Positions 24,916 through 33,244 of a stretch of 64,000 bases of DNA are shown here, one piece after another. The number at the start of each line of letters is the position of its first letter. Positions within the stretch are counted from its first letter, which is position 1. The notes beneath the pieces were generated by a model that was not told the origin of the DNA, did not search any database, and saw only the letters and a list, made by a program, of their open reading frames with translations. A program made the position numbers and the translations under genes. The stretch comes from JAYOEY01 sp038120295 (lineage in GTDB: Bacteria; Pseudomonadota; Alphaproteobacteria; MPNO01; UBA2964): NCBI GenBank assembly GCA_038120295.1, contig JAYOLL010000004.1, positions 62,001 through 126,000 of the forward strand, read 5' to 3'.

Positions 24916-24983
24916 TATTCGTCTCCGATTTTTCGTCCGGGCACATCGCGCCGCAAACCTACCCGCCAATTATTTGCGAACCT

Positions 24984-25505
24984 TTAATCCTGTCCCGCCC
25001 GGGATCGTCGCGCTGCGCCGTTGCAACGACTGAGAAACTTGCGGCGGTCGTCCTCATTTATTATCCCCAGAAGGACTTTCCGGTATCCCTCGACCGCTTC
25101 CGCGCCGGCTTCCCGGTAAGCGCGCGCAACGCGTTCCCGCTGGTTTTCCGAAAGGCGCCGTTCCAGTTCGACGCCTGACGGCGTCAGTGCAAGCAGGCGG
25201 TGCCGTCGGTCCCGGGTCCCCGGTGTCTGTACGATGAAACCCTCACGGACAAGCTGGCTCAGTACTCGCGACAGGCTTTGCTTGGTGATCTTGAGAATAT
25301 CCAGCAGTTCGGAAACCGTCATGCCCGGGTTGCGACCGACGAAATAGATGACCCGGTGGTGAGCGCGACCGAAGCCGAACTGCGCGAGAATTGCATCCGG
25401 TTCCGACGTGAAATCGCGATAGGCATAAAACATCAGCTCAATCCCCTGATGCAGTTCCTCGTCGCGCAGAAACTCGGGATTCATGCCTGATTTTATGTCA
25501 GTCAT
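24984..25505 (-). CDS. MarR-family transcriptional regulator
   Basis: Predicted 173 residues. Winged-helix repressor: FGFGRAHHRVIYFVGRNPGM, recognition helix region VSELLDILKITKQSLSRVLS, QLVREGFIVQTPGTRDRRHR (wing with the DxRxxR-type Arg/Asp pattern) and dimerisation helices at both ends. Start ATG 25505 (then MTDIKSGMNPEFL); a second ATG lies 7 codons on. Divergent from the branched-chain aminotransferase gene, with a perfect ATGTCA-N7-TGACAT palindrome over its own start codon, so autoregulation and control of the aminotransferase are likely. Confidence 0.9.
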   Translation of the reverse strand: MTDIKSGMNPEFLRDEELHQGIELMFYAYRDFTSEPDAILAQFGFGRAHHRVIYFVGRNPGMTVSELLDILKITKQSLSRVLSQLVREGFIVQTPGTRDRRHRLLALTPSGVELERRLSENQRERVARAYREAGAEAVEGYRKVLLGIINEDDRRKFLSRCNGAARRSRAGQD

Positions 25506-25513
25506 GTTGACAT
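25495..25513. promoter_or_regulatory. Palindromic operator candidate between marR and ilvE
   Basis: Perfect inverted repeat ATGTCA-N7-TGACAT. It covers the start codon of the MarR gene and includes a TTGACA hexamer (25507-25512) that could be the -35 box of the ilvE promoter. Size and symmetry fit a MarR dimer site; binding is inferred. Confidence 0.55.
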
Positions 25514-25628
25514 ATATGCCTGCGAATGATACCGAGGGCAAGGAGATTCGGGCTCTGGAAAAGAATCCGCCGTATTTACGGACAGGTTCTCATCAGGTCC
25601 GGCGGAGGCAAACGAAAAGAATAATGTC

Positions 25629-26516
25629 ATGATGAATTTCGACGATCAGGACGGACAAATCTGGTTTGACGGCGCGCTCCAGGACTGGCGCGACGTCAAT
25701 CTCCATGTGCTTAGTCACGGGCTGCATTATGCCAGCTGCGTATTCGAGGGAGAGCGCGTCTATGACGGTCGCGTCTTCAAGCTGCGCGAGCATACCCAGC
25801 GGCTGATCAATTCAGGCAGGATCCTGGGTTTCGAAATTCCATGGTCGCTCGAGGAGATCGAAGCCGCGACGATGGAAACAGTAAGGGCGCAGGGATACGA
25901 AAACGCCTATGTCCGTCCCGTGGCCTGGCGCGGCAGCGAGATGATGGGTGTATCTGCGCAGAAGTCGAAAATTCACCTGGCGATCGCCGTGTGGGAGTGG
26001 CCGTCCTATTTCTCGCCGGAAGCGCGTCTCAAGGGTATCAAGCTCAAATGGGCGCCGTGGAAACGGCCGTCGCCCGAATGCGAGCCGGTCCATGCGAAAG
26101 CAGCCGGGCTGTACATGATCTGTACGCTGTCGAAGCACGAGGCGGAGGCCGAGGGCTATGACGATGCTCTGATGCTCGACTGGCGCGGCCAGATCGCGGA
26201 GACCACCGGCGCCAATATCTTTCTTGTAATCGACGGCGCACTGCATACGCCGACGCCCGACTGCTTCCTCGACGGCATTACACGGCGGTCGGTGATGGGG
26301 CTCGCCCGGAAACGCGGCTACGACATTGTCGAACGGGTCGTAATGCCGGAAGACCTGAAGAAGGCGGACGAGGTGTTCGTGACGGGCACCGCGGCGGAAG
26401 TGACGCCGGTCGGCCAGATCGGCGACATGTCGTTCACCGTGGGGCCTGTCACAAAGGTGCTGATGGAAGATTTCGAGGCCATGGTCCGTTCGCCGGAGAC
26501 CGCTTCGGCGGCCTGA
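25629..26516 (+). CDS. ilvE: Branched-chain amino acid aminotransferase
   Basis: Predicted 295-residue class IV PLP aminotransferase. N-terminal IWFDGALQDWRDVNLHVLSH and HYASCVFEGERVYDG, the PLP lysine segment VHAKAAGLYMICTLSKHEAE, then DDALMLDWRGQIAETTGANI and TGTAAEVTPVGQIG. Last step of Val/Leu/Ile synthesis and first of their breakdown. The lysine context (HAKAAGLY) deviates somewhat from the usual KASGNY but keeps the Lys. Control by the divergent MarR regulator would be unusual for a biosynthetic ilvE. Confidence 0.92.
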   Translation: MMNFDDQDGQIWFDGALQDWRDVNLHVLSHGLHYASCVFEGERVYDGRVFKLREHTQRLINSGRILGFEIPWSLEEIEAATMETVRAQGYENAYVRPVAWRGSEMMGVSAQKSKIHLAIAVWEWPSYFSPEARLKGIKLKWAPWKRPSPECEPVHAKAAGLYMICTLSKHEAEAEGYDDALMLDWRGQIAETTGANIFLVIDGALHTPTPDCFLDGITRRSVMGLARKRGYDIVERVVMPEDLKKADEVFVTGTAAEVTPVGQIGDMSFTVGPVTKVLMEDFEAMVRSPETASAA

Positions 26517-26531
26517 TCGCAACGTCCGGAA

Positions 26532-26981
26532 TTAGGTCGACCAGCGCTCCGCCGCATCGTCATCCTCATCGCGGGCCGCGACCCACTTTTCTCCGGAACC
26601 GGTTTCTTCCAGCTTCCAGAACGGCGCCTTGGTCTTGAGCCAGTCGATCAGGAAATGGCAGGATTCCAGAGCCGCTTCGCGGTGGGCTGACGCGGTCACA
26701 ACCAGCACGATCCTGTCTCCGGGCTCGAGCCTGCCGTATCTGTGAACGACCAGCACGTCGTCGAGCGGCCAGCGTTCGCGCGCTTCGGCCTCGATTTTTT
26801 CGAGCTGGCGTTCGGTCATGCCCGGGTAATGTTCCAGAGTCATGGCCGATACCGCTTCGCCGGCCGCGATGTCCCGCACCAGCCCGACGAAACAGCCTAT
26901 TCCGCCGATCGACGTCTTGCCGTCTGTAAGACGGGCGATCTCCGCTCCGACATCGAAATCCTCGGCCTGGACCCTGATCAT
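26532..26981 (-). CDS. moaE: Molybdopterin synthase catalytic subunit MoaE
   Basis: Predicted 149 residues. With MoaD it inserts dithiolene sulphur into precursor Z to make molybdopterin. Signatures: GGIGCFVGLVRD, MTLEHYPGMTERQLEKI, VVHRYGRLEPGDRIVLV and the catalytic-lysine region WLKTKAPFWKLEE. It lies 13 nt after moaD in a moaD-moaE order and converges on ilvE. Confidence 0.94.
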   Translation of the reverse strand: MIRVQAEDFDVGAEIARLTDGKTSIGGIGCFVGLVRDIAAGEAVSAMTLEHYPGMTERQLEKIEAEARERWPLDDVLVVHRYGRLEPGDRIVLVVTASAHREAALESCHFLIDWLKTKAPFWKLEETGSGEKWVAARDEDDDAAERWST

Positions 26982-26994
26982 GGAATGATGCCCG

Positions 26995-27246
26995 TCATCC
27001 GCCCGTCATCGGCGGGAATACCGCAATTTCGTCGCTATCGGCGACGGGGGTCTCCAGGTCGGCGAGTTCCTGATTGACCGCGACCCGGATAGCATCGACT
27101 TCTTCCAGAGCCTCCGCGTAGTTCTCGCCACGGGCCTGGAGCGCAGACAGGAGAGCGCCGACGGTGCCGACATCGCCCGGCAGGGCGAATTCCTCGCTCC
27201 CGGTTCCTATTTGTGTCCGGACCCAGCCGAAATAGAGAAGCTGCAT
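26995..27246 (-). CDS. moaD: Molybdopterin synthase sulphur-carrier subunit MoaD
   Basis: Predicted 83-residue ubiquitin-fold protein ending in the essential Gly-Gly (EIAVFPPMTGG), which is adenylated and thiocarboxylated before sulphur transfer. Start ATG 27246-27244 shares one base with the moeA stop (TGATG), showing translational coupling; a GTG one codon earlier is possible. Confidence 0.92.
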   Translation of the reverse strand: MQLLYFGWVRTQIGTGSEEFALPGDVGTVGALLSALQARGENYAEALEEVDAIRVAVNQELADLETPVADSDEIAVFPPMTGG

Positions 27247-28499
27247 CACTGCACCTCGTTGAACGGTAGAAAATTCACCATGGTGCCGGGCTCGACCGAC
27301 GTCAACTCTTCGTCAAGCTCGACAAGCCCGTCGGCGGCGACCATCGATGAAAGGATGCCGGCTCCGTCGCGCGGAAACTTCTCAGCGTGGAATCGACCCG
27401 ATTCGTCAGGGACGAGGGAGGCGCGAATCCACTCGCGCCGGGAGGGCTTCTTGCGATATGCGAACGCCGCCGGCACGCGAAAAAATGCCGGATCGATGTC
27501 TGTACAGCCTGCCAGCCGCAGGATCGCCGGGCGCGCGAACCGCATGAACGTCACCATCGCCGCAACCGGGTTTCCCGGCAGGCCGATGAATGGCACGCGG
27601 GCGATCTGTCCCAGTGCGATGGGACGGCCCGGCCTTATCGCCAGCCGCCAGAAATGGATCGATCCCATAGATTCGACCGCCGCCCGAACGTGATCCTCCT
27701 CGCCGGTGGAGACGCCGGCCGACGTCATGACGAGGTCGTGGGATTCAGCGGCGCCTTTCAAGGCGGCTCTGATAGGTTCCGACCGGTCTTCGAGGATTCC
27801 CAGGTCGTCGACAATACAGCCAAGGCCGCGGAGCAAGGCGGCGATGGAGTAGCGGTTGGCATCGTATATGCAGCCGTCCGGGAGATCGCCGCCGATATCG
27901 CGGATTTCGTCGCCGGTCGAGAACAGGGCGACGCTCAGCGGACGGAATGTCTCAAGTTCGGCTATGCCAACGGATGCCGCGAGGCCCAGATCCTGCGGGC
28001 GCAACCGACGCCCTGCGCTCAGAATAATCTCGCCTGCGGAGATATCTTCGCCGGCAAATCGCCGGTTGGCGCCCTGTTTGATGCCCGCCGGGATGATCAC
28101 GCGGTCCACGTCCTGCCTGCAGTCTTCCTGCATCAGGACGGTATCGGCGCCCGCCGGCATGGCCGCCCCCGTAAAGATGCGATAGGCCACGCCCTTCTTC
28201 GCCGGACCTTTTAGGGGGTGCCCTGCGGTAATCCGGCCGGCGACCGGCAGGGGGGTCTCCGCTTCCGGCGACAAATCGTCGAACGCCACGGCGTATCCGT
28301 CGACCGCGGCATTGTCATGGGGCGGGACGGCGCGGTGAGAGACGACATCTTCGGCCAGTATCCGGCCCGCCGCCTCCGCGATAGGAACCGCTTCTGTTTC
28401 CGCGACAGGCGTCAGGCATTCGTCCAGCCGCGCCAGCGCTTCCGCTGCCGTCATCAGAATGCCGCCGAATGCGAAGCAATCGTCCGAGAGCTGTGCCAC
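27246..28499 (-). CDS. moeA: Molybdopterin molybdenumtransferase MoeA
   Basis: Predicted 417 residues. Inserts molybdate into adenylated molybdopterin. Visible: N-terminal VAQLSDDCFAFGGILMTAAE as in many alphaproteobacterial MoeA, HDNAAVDGYAVAFDDL, IFTGAAMPAGADTVLMQED, LFSTGDEI, VMTSAGVSTGEEDHVR and FIGLPGNPVAAMVTF. Start GTG 28499, two bases after the mobB stop; ATG 28454 is an alternative, and the longer open frame upstream overlaps mobB. Part of pgsA-mobB-moeA-moaD-moaE. Confidence 0.92.
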   Translation of the reverse strand: MAQLSDDCFAFGGILMTAAEALARLDECLTPVAETEAVPIAEAAGRILAEDVVSHRAVPPHDNAAVDGYAVAFDDLSPEAETPLPVAGRITAGHPLKGPAKKGVAYRIFTGAAMPAGADTVLMQEDCRQDVDRVIIPAGIKQGANRRFAGEDISAGEIILSAGRRLRPQDLGLAASVGIAELETFRPLSVALFSTGDEIRDIGGDLPDGCIYDANRYSIAALLRGLGCIVDDLGILEDRSEPIRAALKGAAESHDLVMTSAGVSTGEEDHVRAAVESMGSIHFWRLAIRPGRPIALGQIARVPFIGLPGNPVAAMVTFMRFARPAILRLAGCTDIDPAFFRVPAAFAYRKKPSRREWIRASLVPDESGRFHAEKFPRDGAGILSSMVAADGLVELDEELTSVEPGTMVNFLPFNEVQ

Positions 28500-28501
28500 G
28501 G

Positions 28502-29023
28502 TCAGGCGGCTCCCGCCTCGGTCTGTGCGGTCAGGCCCACGTAATCGAGGACGAAATCGACAATGGTCTCCGTATCGGCAAGGTCGATCACGGGTATATG
28601 CAGATTGGCGATCGGGTGATCGCTGGCAACGGCGACAATCGTTGGGTCCTGGTGGCACAGAACGCCATCGCCGACCCCGCGCCGGTGAATTTCCAGCTTG
28701 AAATGCGGCCAGGACTTGAATCCCTCGATCAGAACCAGATCGACCGGGCTCATGCGCGCCAGAAGCTCGTCAGGCGTTGGTTCCGCGTCTCCGCGGTTCT
28801 CGTGCATCAGGACCCAACGGTTGGTCGAGGAGATCATGACTTCCCTGGCGCCGGCTTCCCGATGCCTGAAGGAATCCTTGCCTGGCTTGTCGATGTCGAA
28901 TGCGTGATGAGCGTGCTTGATGGTCGAGACGCTGATACCTCGCGCCGATATCGCAGGCAGGAGACGTTCCATCATGGTTGTTTTGCCGCTGCCGCTCCAG
29001 CCGGCGAGCCCGAAGACCTGCAT
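28502..29023 (-). CDS. mobB: Molybdopterin-guanine dinucleotide biosynthesis protein MobB
   Basis: Predicted 173-residue P-loop GTPase: Walker A GLAGWSGSGKTTMMERLL, IKHAHHAFDIDKPGKDS, REVMISSTNRW and LVLIEGFKSWPHFKLEI. Accessory in MGD cofactor formation with MobA, which is not in this window. ATGA overlap with the pgsA stop. A MobB here implies MGD-type molybdoenzymes elsewhere in the genome. Confidence 0.93.
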   Translation of the reverse strand: MQVFGLAGWSGSGKTTMMERLLPAISARGISVSTIKHAHHAFDIDKPGKDSFRHREAGAREVMISSTNRWVLMHENRGDAEPTPDELLARMSPVDLVLIEGFKSWPHFKLEIHRRGVGDGVLCHQDPTIVAVASDHPIANLHIPVIDLADTETIVDFVLDYVGLTAQTEAGAA

Positions 29024-29634
29024 CAGCGTACCCCGTCGGAACGCGTTCCGGCATTGTCGCCATCATCGGACGCTGCGTCGGCATTCCTTATGTGACGAAG
29101 CCCTGCGTTCAGGTAGTCCCATCCCGTGACGAGCGTAAAGCCGGCGGCAACCCAGAGCCCGACCTCGCCGATCATCCGGGTCGGCAATATATCGGGTCCA
29201 TGATCGCCCACGATCAGAAAGCCGATCGAAAACATCTGGATCAGCGTCTTCCACTTGGCGAGCGCGCTGACAGGCAGGCCGACATTGATCTCCGCCAGAA
29301 ACTCCCTGAGCCCCGACACCAGTATTTCCCGGCAGAGGATGACCACGGCCGGAAGCAGGACCAGGCCCGAGACCTGACCGAACCCCGTCATCATGAAAAG
29401 CACCGCCGCGACCAGCAGCTTGTCAGCGACAGGGTCCAGAAAACGTCCGAAAGAGGATTGCTGGCCGTATGCGCGCGCCAGATATCCGTCCAGGAAATCG
29501 GTCATGGCCGCGATGCCGAACAGACCGCAGGCGAGATACTGGCCCATTGCGCTTTCCAGATAGAACAGCGCAATGATACCCGGGATCGCCGCGATCCTGA
29601 ACTGGGTCAGCAGGTTGGGAAGATTCGTAAGCAT
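29023..29634 (-). CDS. pgsA: CDP-diacylglycerol-glycerol-3-phosphate 3-phosphatidyltransferase
   Basis: Predicted 203-residue integral membrane enzyme that makes phosphatidylglycerophosphate. The CDP-alcohol phosphatidyltransferase motif DG(x2)AR(x8)G(x3)D(x3)D is complete: DFLDGYLAR then FGRFLDPVADK. N-terminus MLTNLPNLLTQFRIAAIPGI and several TM helices are typical. Follows uvrC on the same strand after 24 nt, a conserved uvrC-pgsA linkage. Confidence 0.95.
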   Translation of the reverse strand: MLTNLPNLLTQFRIAAIPGIIALFYLESAMGQYLACGLFGIAAMTDFLDGYLARAYGQQSSFGRFLDPVADKLLVAAVLFMMTGFGQVSGLVLLPAVVILCREILVSGLREFLAEINVGLPVSALAKWKTLIQMFSIGFLIVGDHGPDILPTRMIGEVGLWVAAGFTLVTGWDYLNAGLRHIRNADAASDDGDNAGTRSDGVR

Positions 29635-29658
29635 GATCAGATCCGACTCCGGCGCATA

Positions 29659-31569
29659 CTAACCGTCTGAGTGGAAATGGTCATAAATCTTTTTCGCGAG
29701 AGACCGGCTGATTCCGTCCACCGCCTCCAGGTCGCGCAGCCCAGCGTCGCCCACCGCCTTCGCCGAGCCGAAATGATGCAGCAATGTGCGCTTGCGCATC
29801 GCGCCGACTCCTGGGACTTCGTCGAGCGGCGAGCGGCTGATGGCGGTGCGTCGCCGCGACCGGTGGCTCCCGATGGCGAATCGGTGCGCTTCGTCCCGCA
29901 GGCGCTGCAGAAAATACAGCACCGGATCGTTCGGTTTGAGCATAAAAGGCGTGCGTCCGGGCAGGTGAAACCGTTCGCGCCCCGCATCGCGGTCCGGTCC
30001 CTTGGCGATGGCGACCAGCAGTACATCGTCGATGCCGAGATCCGCCATCACGTCTCGCGCAGCGCTCAGCTGTCCCTCCCCTCCGTCAATCAGAACGAGA
30101 TCCGGCCACGTCCCCGATGCGCGGTCCGGGTCTTCTGAAATCGCCCGTTTGAAACGCCGCGTGAGGACTTCCCGCATCATGCCGTAATCGTCGCCCGGCA
30201 GCGTTTCGGGATCCTTGATGTTGAATTTTCGGTAGGCCGCTTTCATTAGGCCCTCCGGCCCTGCAACGATCATGCCGCCGACTGCGTTGGTGCCGGAGAT
30301 ATGGCTGTTGTCATACACCTCGATGCGGGATGGCGGTCCGTCGAGCGCGAGAATTTCCGCCACGCCGTTGAGAAGACGGCGCTGGGTCGCGCTTTCCGAG
30401 AGGTGGCGGGCGAGCGCTTCTTTTGCGTTGTCGAGGGCCTGCGCCACGATCTTGCGCCTGGCGCCTCTGGCCGGGACCGAGAGCGAGACCTTGCGCCCGG
30501 CGCGATCCGCAAGCGCATCGGCGATGAGGGCCGATTCCGGCGGTCGTTCGTTGACCAGAACCGATGGCGGGGGAACCTTGTCGGCATAGAACTGGCCAAG
30601 AAACGAACCGATGACCTCGTCCAGCGGCACGCCTGCCGTACGCGCCGGGAAATAGGTCCGGTTGCCGAAATTCTGGCCCGCCCGGAAGAAGAATACCTGG
30701 ATACAGGTCATGCCGCCGCCCTGATAGCCGGCGACCACGTCGGCATCGCCCAGGGATGCGACGTTGATGTCCTGATGCGCCTGGATCTGGGTCAGCGCCC
30801 GTATGCGGTCGCGAAACACGGCGGCGGCCTCGAACGCCATCTCGTCGGAGGCTCGTAGCATGCGTTCGCTCAGGCTTTCCTGCAGGTTCCGGCTTCTTCC
30901 CGTGAGAAAGGCACGGGCCTCGTCGACGATCGCGCCATAGGCTTCCTCATCGATCCGGCCCACGCAGGGCGCGGTGCAGCGTTTGATCTGGTACTGCAGG
31001 CAGGGTCGGGTACGCGCTGCAAAAATACTGTCGGAGCAGTTGCGTAGCGGAAAGGCGCGCTGCAGGGCGGCCAGTGTCCGGTTGACCGCCCCTGCCGACG
31101 CGAACGGTCCGAAATACTCGCCATCCCGCGCTCTGGAACCCCGATGCTTGATCAGCTGAGGCCATTTCGTGCCGCCGGTGAGCAGGATATGGGGGAAGGA
31201 CTTGTCGTCGCGCAGCAATACGTTGTAGCGCGGCTTCTCGCGCTTGATGAGGTTGCTTTCAAGCAGCAGGGCCTCAACTTCCGTATGTGTACGGATAATC
31301 GCGACAGAACGGGTGGCGGCGATCATGCGCTGAATGCGGACCGGCATCTTCTCCGGACGCGTATAGGCAACTACCCGTCGCTTGAGGCTTTTGGCCTTGC
31401 CGACATAGAGCGGCTTGCCGTCTTCATCCAGCATCCGGTATACGCCGGGGGCCGCCGGCAGGGTCTTTACGGCGTCCGATATGATGCCTGCGCCGCGCGC
31501 CAGAGACGGTGCGCGCGCCCTGGAATTCTGTTCTGTCGTAGCCAATGGACGCCGTTCCGCTTCGTTCAT
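29659..31569 (-). CDS. uvrC: Excinuclease ABC subunit C
   Basis: Predicted 636 residues. Makes both incisions in nucleotide excision repair. N-terminal GIY-YIG nuclease (PAAPGVYRMLDEDGKPLYVG, KAKSLKRRV), Cys-containing loop RTRPCLQYQIKRCTAPCVG, UVR motif (FEAAAVFRDRIRALTQIQ), RNase H-like endonuclease with RIEVYDNSHISGTNAVG, and C-terminal helix-hairpin-helix pair (LDEVPGVGAMRKRTLLHHF, LEAVDGISRSLAKKIYDHF). Start ATG 31569 rather than the upstream TTG at 31620. Confidence 0.96.
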   Translation of the reverse strand: MNEAERRPLATTEQNSRARAPSLARGAGIISDAVKTLPAAPGVYRMLDEDGKPLYVGKAKSLKRRVVAYTRPEKMPVRIQRMIAATRSVAIIRTHTEVEALLLESNLIKREKPRYNVLLRDDKSFPHILLTGGTKWPQLIKHRGSRARDGEYFGPFASAGAVNRTLAALQRAFPLRNCSDSIFAARTRPCLQYQIKRCTAPCVGRIDEEAYGAIVDEARAFLTGRSRNLQESLSERMLRASDEMAFEAAAVFRDRIRALTQIQAHQDINVASLGDADVVAGYQGGGMTCIQVFFFRAGQNFGNRTYFPARTAGVPLDEVIGSFLGQFYADKVPPPSVLVNERPPESALIADALADRAGRKVSLSVPARGARRKIVAQALDNAKEALARHLSESATQRRLLNGVAEILALDGPPSRIEVYDNSHISGTNAVGGMIVAGPEGLMKAAYRKFNIKDPETLPGDDYGMMREVLTRRFKRAISEDPDRASGTWPDLVLIDGGEGQLSAARDVMADLGIDDVLLVAIAKGPDRDAGRERFHLPGRTPFMLKPNDPVLYFLQRLRDEAHRFAIGSHRSRRRTAISRSPLDEVPGVGAMRKRTLLHHFGSAKAVGDAGLRDLEAVDGISRSLAKKIYDHFHSDG

Positions 31570-31964
31570 TCGGCCCCGTTTCCACCCGGTCAGGTTACCG
31601 GATGGAAGAAAAAGCCCCAAGCACTACCCGTTCGCCAGCCTTTATCGGTGCTTTCTGTGGATAAGTCTGTAGAAAAATCGTTTGCAGACACGCCACCATG
31701 TTGCAATCGTTGGGTTTTGTGCTGACTGCCTGTTTTTCAGGCATGAATTCGGATTATTTAAAAATAGTTCCGGTTTTTCATATAAGTAATTGATAATATG
31801 TAGAAATCTATTTCCGTTTTCCTACGGGTAAGTTAAGGCAAGTAAAAAGATCGTAAATTTCGAGAATTTCCCATAATAAACCGGCTCGTCCAGTGTCTTG
31901 CTTCGTGGGTGTGTATATTTATCGCCGCAAACCGCCTGTCATAAATTGTTCATCTTGCCTTATC
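31570..31964. other. Noncoding interval between folB end and uvrC start
   Basis: About 395 nt without a supported gene; holds the uvrC promoter on the minus strand. From about 31730 to 31880 it is markedly A+T-rich for this genome (ATATAAGTAATTGATAATAT). No LexA box of the GTTC-N7-GTTC type was found, and no terminator or RNA gene is evident. Confidence 0.4.
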
Positions 31965-32381
31965 TCAGATCGGCGGGGTCGAGCGGACCCGTTCGATTTC
32001 AATTCCAACGCTCGATGCGTCGGTAAATACATCGAGTTTTTCGACCCGAAGGCGCACAGAGTGTACTCTGTTGTCCGACAGGCAGCGGGCGGCGATCTTC
32101 TCCGCCAGCGTTTCGACCAGGTTGATATGCCCGGTCCCGACGATTTCGCGGACCGCCATGGTGATTTCCTCATAGCAGACAACATCGGAAAGCCGGTCCT
32201 GGATGAGGGTCTGGGATTCGGGGACCGCCAGATCGATATTGATACGGACCCGTTGGGGGCCCTTTTTTTCATGCTGGTGCACGCCGATTCTGGCGTCGAC
32301 GACGAGATCGCGTATGAAAACCTTCCGCATGCCGGCGCCATCCGGCTGGTGCAGGGGGGTAACGACGCCTGGTGAGGTCAT
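31965..32381 (-). CDS. folB: Dihydroneopterin aldolase
   Basis: Predicted 138 residues. Folate pathway enzyme that cleaves dihydroneopterin to 6-hydroxymethyl-dihydropterin and glycolaldehyde. FolB signatures: VDARIGVHQHEKKGPQRVRI, DVVCYEEITMAVREIV, NLVETLAEKIAARCL and VRLRVEKLDVF with the catalytic lysine. Start ATG 32381, 40 nt after the reductase stop; the open frame upstream overlaps that gene. Paired with a FolM-like reductase, a pairing seen in other alphaproteobacteria. Confidence 0.9.
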   Translation of the reverse strand: MTSPGVVTPLHQPDGAGMRKVFIRDLVVDARIGVHQHEKKGPQRVRINIDLAVPESQTLIQDRLSDVVCYEEITMAVREIVGTGHINLVETLAEKIAARCLSDNRVHSVRLRVEKLDVFTDASSVGIEIERVRSTPPI

Positions 32382-32421
32382 GGCTTGAATCCTTTCCGGG
32401 GAACCCAGATCCGGTTCATTG

Positions 32422-33195
32422 TTATTCGACTGTGTCGCCGGTTTCGCCCGGCATGGTCCATCCGAGGTGCTGGCCGCCGTCAAGGGCTATCATCTGGCCG
32501 GTCATCGATGGCGCTTCAAGTATATATCGCACCGCAGCGCCGATCTCCTTCGGATCTGCGCCGTGCCCCAGCGGTGTAGCCGCCGCCTGGGCTTCGAACT
32601 GTTCGACGGACTGGCGGGGGCTTGGCAGGGTCGGGCCCGGTCCGATCGCATTGACACGGATGTAAGGCGCCAGAGCCAGGGCGAGCGTCCTTGTCAGGGT
32701 CCACAAACCCGCTTTGCTGACCGTATAGGACAGAAAATCCGGCGTCAGGTTCCACACCCTCTCATCGAGGATATTGACGACAGCTCCCGGGCGGCCGACG
32801 GGCAGGAGCTCCGACATGTTCTGGATCAGTTTCACTGGCGCCCAGAGATTGACATCCAGATGTTTGTCCCATGATTCCCGGCTAACCGATCCGATTTCGT
32901 CGCGCTCGAAAACTGATGCATTGTTGATCAGGCAGTCGATCGGCCCTTCCAGTGCTTCGGCCCCGGCGCGGATCAGGTTTTCGATGTCGATTTCGGACGA
33001 GAGGTCGCCCGAGATCAGCCTCGCACGACCGCCAGCGGACTCGATCTCCGATGCCAAAGACTTTGCTTCGTCGCCGTTTTGCCGGCTGTGTATCGCGATG
33101 GCGAGCCCCGCATCGGCAAGCGAGCGGACGATAGCGGCGCCGATCCTCCGGTCGCCGCCGGTAACCAGCGCATTGCGGTATCCGATTGCTGTCAT
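32422..33195 (-). CDS. Short-chain reductase, FolM/pteridine-reductase-like
   Basis: Predicted 257-residue SDR. Cofactor motif is ALVTGGDRRIGAAIV, i.e. the TGxxxRxG variant used by NADPH-dependent pteridine reductases and FolM instead of TGxxxGxG. CLINNASVFERDEIG and the catalytic YTVSK (LSYTVSKAGLWTLT) are present, with Asp (VVNILDERVWNL) where classical SDRs have Ser, as in FolM. It sits directly upstream of folB, supporting a dihydromonapterin/dihydropteridine reductase role. Start ATG 33195. Confidence 0.82.
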   Translation of the reverse strand: MTAIGYRNALVTGGDRRIGAAIVRSLADAGLAIAIHSRQNGDEAKSLASEIESAGGRARLISGDLSSEIDIENLIRAGAEALEGPIDCLINNASVFERDEIGSVSRESWDKHLDVNLWAPVKLIQNMSELLPVGRPGAVVNILDERVWNLTPDFLSYTVSKAGLWTLTRTLALALAPYIRVNAIGPGPTLPSPRQSVEQFEAQAAATPLGHGADPKEIGAAVRYILEAPSMTGQMIALDGGQHLGWTMPGETGDTVE

Positions 33196-33244
33196 ACACC
33201 GACCATGCAGGAACGAAGCAGGCTCTTCAAGACGCCGGAAAGTG

